DNA from: Selaginella tamariscina | Taxonomy: Eukaryota > Streptophyta > Lycopodiopsida > Selaginellales > Selaginellaceae | Direction of reading: 5' to 3' | Assembly: GCA_003024785.1 (NCBI GenBank) | Contig: PUQB01000001.1 | Location: forward strand, 2,431,501-2,495,500 | DNA length: 64,000 nt | Shown here: positions 58,400 to 64,000 of the stretch, in pieces | Layout: each line of letters opens with the position of its first letter | Position numbering within the stretch: position 1 is the stretch's first letter | The notes under the pieces: model-generated | Database searches by the model: none | What the model saw: only the letters and a program-made list of their open reading frames with translations | What the model was told of the DNA's origin: nothing | Position numbers and translations under genes: made by a program

Positions 58400-60103
58400 C
58401 TCTTTGTCACTCGAGTCTTCATCTTCCGGAGCTGTAGCATCTTCTGCAGGAGCCGAGGGTGGAGGAGGAGGCAGGAAGAGCTGCTCTACCTTGCATCGGC
58501 TGGCCAAACACATCCCCCAACTTGAGAATGACTAAGCAAAGAGCAAGGTGGCATCTGCGGTCTTTTGAGCAATTTCCAACGTCCTCTCGAACTGCTGCAT
58601 CTTCATCTCCCGGTTCTTCTTCATGTTCTTGCTCACATCTCGCTGCTGCTTTGCAAGGCATCCGCCACCGTGTCCTTTGTCTTCTTTCCTTTCTTCTTCC
58701 CCGTGCTCCCGGCCACTGAGTCTCCATCACCACCAACCTGGGTTTTTGAGCTCGGGTTTGCAGCCCCGGATCCTGCACTCGGGTTTGTAGCTCGGGATTC
58801 CAAACTCGGGTTTGCAGGCTGAGATTCCGAGCTCAAGTGTGCAGGCTCCTCTCGGGAAGCTTCCGGCTCGGTCTGATTTGGGAGGTTGGACTCGGGTTCC
58901 CTGGTTTCAGGGTTCCCGAGTTGCTTGTTGGTGCTCCAGATTGCCGAGCTGATGAAGAGTTGAAGATGTTGCGGGGCGTGATGACGGCTCGATCCGCCAT
59001 CCACTCATCAAAGGCCTCAAACACCTCGTACTTGAACACCTTGGGCAGCTTGGCGTTGGAGGCCTTCTTCTCCTCTGTCATCATCCAGTAGCTCGGGCCT
59101 CCTCCGGTGTGCTTGGCATGGTAATCCTTGATCTCCCTGTAGTGGCAAATAGTTCGATCCCACTTGCTGTTGACTTGAGGCCCGTCCCGCGGCACACCGG
59201 TCTCCTGAGCGAGTGTAGCAGCCAACTCAGCCCAGTGGTTGCATTCCCGGAGGTGAGAGATGCCATCTTGTCGTCTCGGTATCGCTGCTCCTGCTCTTTC
59301 TTCAACCGGACAAGGGTGATGGTCTCCTTGGTGGTCCAGTTCTTGCCCCGAGTAGAGTCATGTGCCATCGTCCTGTTCTTGCATGCAGCTAAGCTACTAA
59401 TGGAAAGAGAGAGAGATACATACCTCGTCATCGTTTGCTCCGGTGGCGGTTGATCAACTCTGCCTCTCTTGCGACGTCCACGAGTTCCAGCTGGTGCTTT
59501 TCTTCGGCGTCCAGCTGCAGTGGGAGCTGGAATGAAAGAAACCAAAAAATATGAACCTGATTGATCAGCAAGTTGAAGTTCATACCTGTTTGATCAAGCA
59601 TGATCACGTCGGATCATCACCAACCTGCCGCTGCTGCATCCTCCTTGCCACTTCCGCTTCCACACTCAATGCTGCATCCCGACTCCATTGGGATCCGCCC
59701 GTTGCTCCGGATGAGGCACACTTGGAGCTCTGGGAATGGGAAGCCTGGGAAGCCCGAGAAGCTCCCGGGAATGCTCCACTTGGAGCTCCCGGGAATGCCC
59801 CGCCACCTTGAGCGCCTCCACTCGGGCTCCCCGGATTGTAGCTCGGGAATGCCCCAGGCGGGAATACCCCGCCACCTGATGGAGCACCACCTTGAGGTGG
59901 CGGGAATGCCCCAGGCGGGAATGCCCCGCCACCTGCTGGAGCTGGAGCAGCACCTCCATAGGGCTCCCGGGATTGTATCCCGGGAATGGAGCTGCTGGAA
60001 ACCCCAAACCTGATGATGCCGGTGATGCCGGTGATGCCGGAGAACTCGAGTAGCCGGAGAAGCCTGTAAGATCCATGGATCCGGCATCTAATCGTCGCTC
60101 CAT
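58400..60103 (-). pseudogene. Harbinger ORF1, Myb/SANT-like DNA-binding protein, broken
   Basis: Minus strand from MERRLDAGSMDLTGF. Residues up to about 150 are Gly/Pro/Ala-rich with repeated GAFPPGAFP-like units, in a frame that shifts within the repeat. A basic segment follows (RRKAPAGTRGRRKRGRV). The SANT-like domain starts WTTKETITLVRLKKEQEQRY and continues after a frame change near 59225 as NSKWDRTICHYREIKDYH and SYWMMTEEKK. Beyond a second break near 58880 come repeats of ANPS, a KKKGKKTK stretch and a coiled region. In PIF/Harbinger elements this protein binds the transposon ends and carries the nuclease into the nucleus. At least three frame changes are needed to read it through. Confidence 0.8.
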
Positions 60104-60437
60104 CCTCCCTGAATCAATCTGGAGATGGCGAGATGTGCGCCGACCCCATTTCTCAAGAACCCTAAAAAAAAAAGCTGATGTGTCGCCATGGCAGGAAAAA
60201 AGTGACTTTTAAAAATAAACGTCCTCCAGAGGACGTTTATTTTTTGAGGGGAATCTTTTATTTTTTTGGCATATGCTTGAGTATATGCCAGAAATAAAAG
60301 AATCTTTTATTTGGGTGCAGAACCAGCCCTAAATGTAAGATTCCTTTTATTTTTTTAGCAGAAAAGTAAGCTTTTCTTTTAACTCTGGTGCAGAACCAAC
60401 TTTTGCACTTTTTTGGCCAAAAAAGTGTCAAAAAAAA

Positions 60438-60453
60438 TGGGTGCGGAGGCCCC
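60438..60453 (-). repeat. Right terminal inverted repeat of the Harbinger element
   Basis: TGGGTGCGGAGGCCCC, exact complement of the left end, followed by the TACTA target duplicate. Confidence 0.9.
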
Positions 60454-60458
60454 TACTA

Positions 60459-61259
60459 TACTTCAAAGTAATTTATCATATAAAATAGACATTTTGATCA
60501 CTCAGGAAAATTCTACGAGAATACTCAAAGTAAGTTAAAGTAAATTAACTTGAGCAAGTCTAGACCACTTGAGTGACTCTAAGAAACTAGGAACTAAAAC
60601 ATTTCACAGTCCGAAAAATTACATTTCTTTTATTAATTAAAATTGATTCTATCCATGACACCTTGATTTCCCAATGTATCATTGTATAGCTCATTTTATT
60701 ATTATAAGTTTTTATTAAATTATTATGTTAAGTTTCTATTTTTATTTAAAAAGATAAGTTATAAACTAATATATCCTCCCAATTGATATTGCTAGTATTT
60801 TATATTAGTTTTTCCAAAGGGTTTTTCAAACTTTGAGATAAAGCTATGTATCAATCTTGGCACACACATGTAGCCATACTCCTAGAGAGAGTGCTGCCTT
60901 CAAAGATATACATTAGCTCCCACGTGGGCATGTCTTCATAGTTGATATGTGGGAGTACTTCACCAAGAGCTCACTCTCGTTGGTATAAAGGTCTCATCAA
61001 CCTAACTTATGGTCACGTCGTGAACTTTATTTATTGATGTTAAGAAGGTTGAGAACACCAACATGTAAACCTCTGACATCACTTCACATGTCACGCATAC
61101 AGTGTGTCAATACAGTACTACACACATATGTACCTTGAGTTTGTAACCTTATTTTGTAGAAAGAACTTTTTCAACTTTAACTTTGAGAGAGCTAACGGTG
61201 TTTGTTGAAGGCAACCGAGCCACACATTGAATTGTGGATAGTCCTTAACCATTCAAAGT
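60459..61259. other. AT-rich intergenic sequence
   Basis: No gene or clear repeat was recognised in about 0.8 kb. Confidence 0.5.
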
Positions 61260-62781
61260 GTGTTTAGTATGACCACAGATAAGCTATTGGAACACATCAT
61301 ATTCAAGAAGGGCATCATAATAGACCTAAGGGTGGTACCAGAAATGCCAGATCCCCAAAATGTTACTAAGTTCATGTGGTTCTTGGGGAAGGTAAGATTC
61401 TATTGTAAGTTCATTAGGCAGTACACTAACATGGCCCAACCAATGACTGAGCTACTTGCAAAGAAGACACCATACAAATATCGATAGCGAGTGTTTGAAG
61501 ACATAAAGTGTCAACTAGTGGAGGCACTCATTCTCATTCCACCCAATTAGAATCGACAATTCCACATACAAACGTACAAGTCTAACATGGTAGCGGGTGC
61601 CATTTTATCACAAGAAGATGAAGTGTGGATGTTGTGCCCCATCACATATGGGAGCCAGCTCATGACACCAGCCGAGTCTAACTATTTAGTGACGAATAAA
61701 GAGTGCCTGACAGTGATCTATAGAGTCTTAAAGTTTCGCCATTACTCTCGGGCAACCACTTTGTGTTGATCATGGACCACCACATCTTACTGTAACTAGC
61801 GAGGTGGATCCTCTTATTGTAAGATTTTGACTTTATTGTGATCCACAAGGCAGATAAACTATATGTCTCTCTTGATCTCTTGTCTAGAATACCGAGCGGC
61901 AAGTGACCCTAATCTGCACCGCTACTTGACATACCAGTTGTCAACCTCTCTGAAGCAACAGTGGAACAACACGACCCGTCAAAAATCAACATGTTGACAG
62001 ATGACACAGGGGTCTCAGAGTGGCAATAATCGATACGTCACTACCTCAACGAGGGATTTAACATACTCTTAAGGATGTCCCCCAACCGTAGATGCAGCCT
62101 CACTCAAAGCACCTTGACATTTCAGTTAATAAGAGACCAACTATATAAGCAGGGAGAGACGACATTCTTTGGAGATGTCCCTGGGAAATCCCTAGGATAC
62201 TCGGGGTAGCACATGCGATACTAGATGCTAGACACTTCAGAGGGGAGAAAACAATTAGGAAGATCCTGCATATGGGATTATGGTTACCAATGATCTTCGA
62301 AGATGCCACAAGAATAGTGAGGAGTTACAACGATTACTAGTGGATCAGTTGATTGACAACCAGCCAAGGTGTGGAATACCACCCATCAATAGGGATGTTG
62401 GCGTTTGAGAAGTGGGAGTTAGACTTCATACGATTGATCAATTTGAAGGCCCACCCAATACACTCCAGGTACAATATGGTGGCAACAGATTACACCACGA
62501 AGTGGGTAGAAGAAAAGGCAGTTAAAAAGGCAACAACGGGGCAAACGACCAAGTTCATTTATGAGAATATCCTGACGAGGTCCAATTGTCTACTAGAGCT
62601 AGTGTTGAACCAAGGGAGCCACTTCATCAATGAAATGGTCTGCAAGCTGGTTAGCACGTTCATCATCAAGCATTGCATGTTAACGGCTTACTACCCACAA
62701 GGGAACAAACATGTAGAGTCCACCAACAAGACATTAGTGACTATCTTTAAGAAGCTTTTCCACAACAAACCCCAACGGTGA
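61260..62781 (+). pseudogene. Decayed Ty3/gypsy pol fragment (RT end, RNase H, integrase)
   Basis: Separate pieces lie in the normal pol order. 61260-61487 is the end of reverse transcriptase (VTKFMWFLGKVRFYCKFI, then AQPMTELLAKK). 61587-61769 is RNase H (VAGAILSQED, NYLVTNKECLTVIY). 62353-62781 is integrase core (KWELDFIRLI, VATDYTTKWVEEKA, GSHFINEMV, AYYPQGNKHVESTNKTL). The integrase wording is that of plant non-chromodomain (Tat/Athila-side) gypsy elements, so it is a different lineage from the 573-6844 element. Catalytic residues are partly replaced (NQGSHF for DNGTQF), and stops and shifts divide the parts. LTRs were not found. Confidence 0.82.
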
Positions 62782-64000
62782 GAAAAGATGTAACATCTAT
62801 CTTATGGGCATACTGAACAACCTTCAAAAGAACAACTAGAGCCACGCTCTTCTGCTTGGCATATGGTTCTTCCTTCGTTGATAAACTCTGGAAACTGAGC
62901 AGATATTGCAAAGTGGCGGGCATCTGGATGAGTCTGAATTCCTATAAAACATAATACCTTATAGAATAATTACATTAACAATTGGTATAGAGACACAACA
63001 TGCATAGCCGCATAACATAAGATGAGATAATACGTAAATAAACTACATATAGATTTAACAGTATTCAATGCCCAAAGGATCTGGTCAAGACCTCAAAGCA
63101 AGATACCCCAATGCGGAGAAGCAATGATGGCATGACCACCGAACAAAGAGATGCTAGATAATGGGACAATATGAGCAAGAGGAGCAAATGTCCAACTTGG
63201 GAGCCAATCCTCAAAAACCACAAGAGTGGCCAACTCACAAGGTATGTGGTCCGTGAGAGTGGACCACATGCGTGAGGGACATACTACGAAGGCAATGATG
63301 GTTGGGCAGTGTCATCATTGCACAATCAAAATGTAGGGATATATGCGTCAGTCACCTTAGATGACATCACTAGAACTGCCATATAAGACAACAAAAGTAG
63401 CTGGAGGGCTTATGTTCTCCCTTCATTTTATAATAGGCACTTCCATGCTTAGCTCCTTCTTGCACTCCAATGCCATGCCCAAGAATGAATTGAGATGATC
63501 AGGCTCACGTTGATCAAGAAGTTTGGGGGCCCTATGGAGGACATAAAAGGATGGCCAAGCTAGTCTTCCCCAAATACTCCTAATTCATGAAGTTAATCGA
63601 GCTACTTGATGTGTGGCAAATTAGAAAGAATATGCGCCTACTTGGATTTTTCAATCTGCCATGGGGACAAGTGGAGGAGTCGGGGGGCAATCTACTTCAT
63701 TCAATTCGCCCAATTGGAGATCGACAAAACCAAGCAATCTAAGATTCAATTTAATTTGGGAGGAAGCACATTCTACTACGTGGGAATTGATGAGCTAGTG
63801 ACGGCCTTCCAACTATCGGAGGGTAGAGTGGCGTTGGACAACCTCTCGGAGCCCATGTATCGATGGTTCCCCAAGAAGAAGGAAGAAATCTTCTTGTGCA
63901 AGTTTAGCCTGTAGGAGGGAGAAGAGGTAGATGAGTTCCTAACGCTTGTCAATTATATGTTCATAGGTAGAATGAAGAGAAGGATTGTCATGTGGCTGGT
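62782..64000. other. Unassigned sequence, possibly more of the decayed retroelement
   Basis: A 102-codon frame at 63606-63914 encodes a hydrophilic peptide (LVTAFQLSEGRVALDNL) that I cannot assign. The sequence continues past the window edge. Confidence 0.35.

Larger units (their letters stand above)
56673..60453 (-). mobile_element. PIF/Harbinger DNA transposon with both genes
   Basis: The ends are inverted: GGGGCCTCCGCACCCA at 56673 and its complement at 60438-60453. They are flanked by TACTA on both sides (56668-56672 and 60454-60458). Inside, both on the minus strand, are an ORF1 with a Myb/SANT-like domain (58400-60103) and a HARBI1-type nuclease (57041-58275), the two-protein set of the family. 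Subterminal AT-rich DNA separates TIRs from genes. Both genes have frame breaks, so activity is doubtful unless these are sequence errors. Confidence 0.92.

Noticed and set aside
61260-62781. Integrated pararetrovirus
   Set aside because: Domain order with integrase after RNase H is that of Ty3/gypsy; no movement or coat protein is seen.

Overview
The window is nuclear DNA of a land plant. Introns are short (the smallest is 53 nt) and GT-AG. The genes include plant-type families: a group I WRKY factor, an AT-hook AHL protein, a RIN4/NOI protein and four PPR proteins. Tight gene packing and arrays of 31-residue PPR motifs suggest a lycophyte such as Selaginella. That is my inference from gene style, not a database match.

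Layout. 1-12.7 kb is repeat territory. An LTR retrotransposon (573-6844, TSD GCCCA) sits inside an older repeat whose uninterrupted paralogue lies at about 9.55-9.9 kb. It is followed by a large inverted repeat (arms about 7.44-9.18 and 10.0-11.46 kb). 12.8-55.2 kb is gene-rich: WRKY (-), PPR-A (-), PrmC/HemK glutamine methyltransferase (+), a 3 kb AT-rich gap, PPR-B (+), PPR-C (-), PPR-D (+), epoxide hydrolase (+), mevalonate kinase (+), DnaJ (+), BTB (-), macro-Sec14 (+), AHL (+), class 3 lipase (-), RIN4-like (+), kinesin (-) and BTB-BACK-TRAF (+). 56.67-60.45 kb is a PIF/Harbinger transposon with both usual genes. 61.2-62.8 kb is a decayed second Ty3/gypsy pol; the rest is unassigned.

The genes form no pathway, but several share themes. 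PrmC and the PPRs act in organelle gene expression in their families; PPR-A/PrmC and PPR-C/PPR-D are head to head with start codons 25 and 71 bp apart. Mevalonate kinase belongs to isoprenoid synthesis. RIN4-like and WRKY belong to families used in immunity.

Two results stand out. First, the retrotransposon has no evident tRNA primer site. Instead the 13 bases just inside its 5' LTR are exactly complementary to the predicted first 13 bases of its own transcript, the arrangement of Tf1-type self-priming. Second, at least 12 single-base losses, often in short homopolymers, break otherwise well-conserved genes. A consensus-error explanation should be excluded before any of these genes is called a pseudogene.
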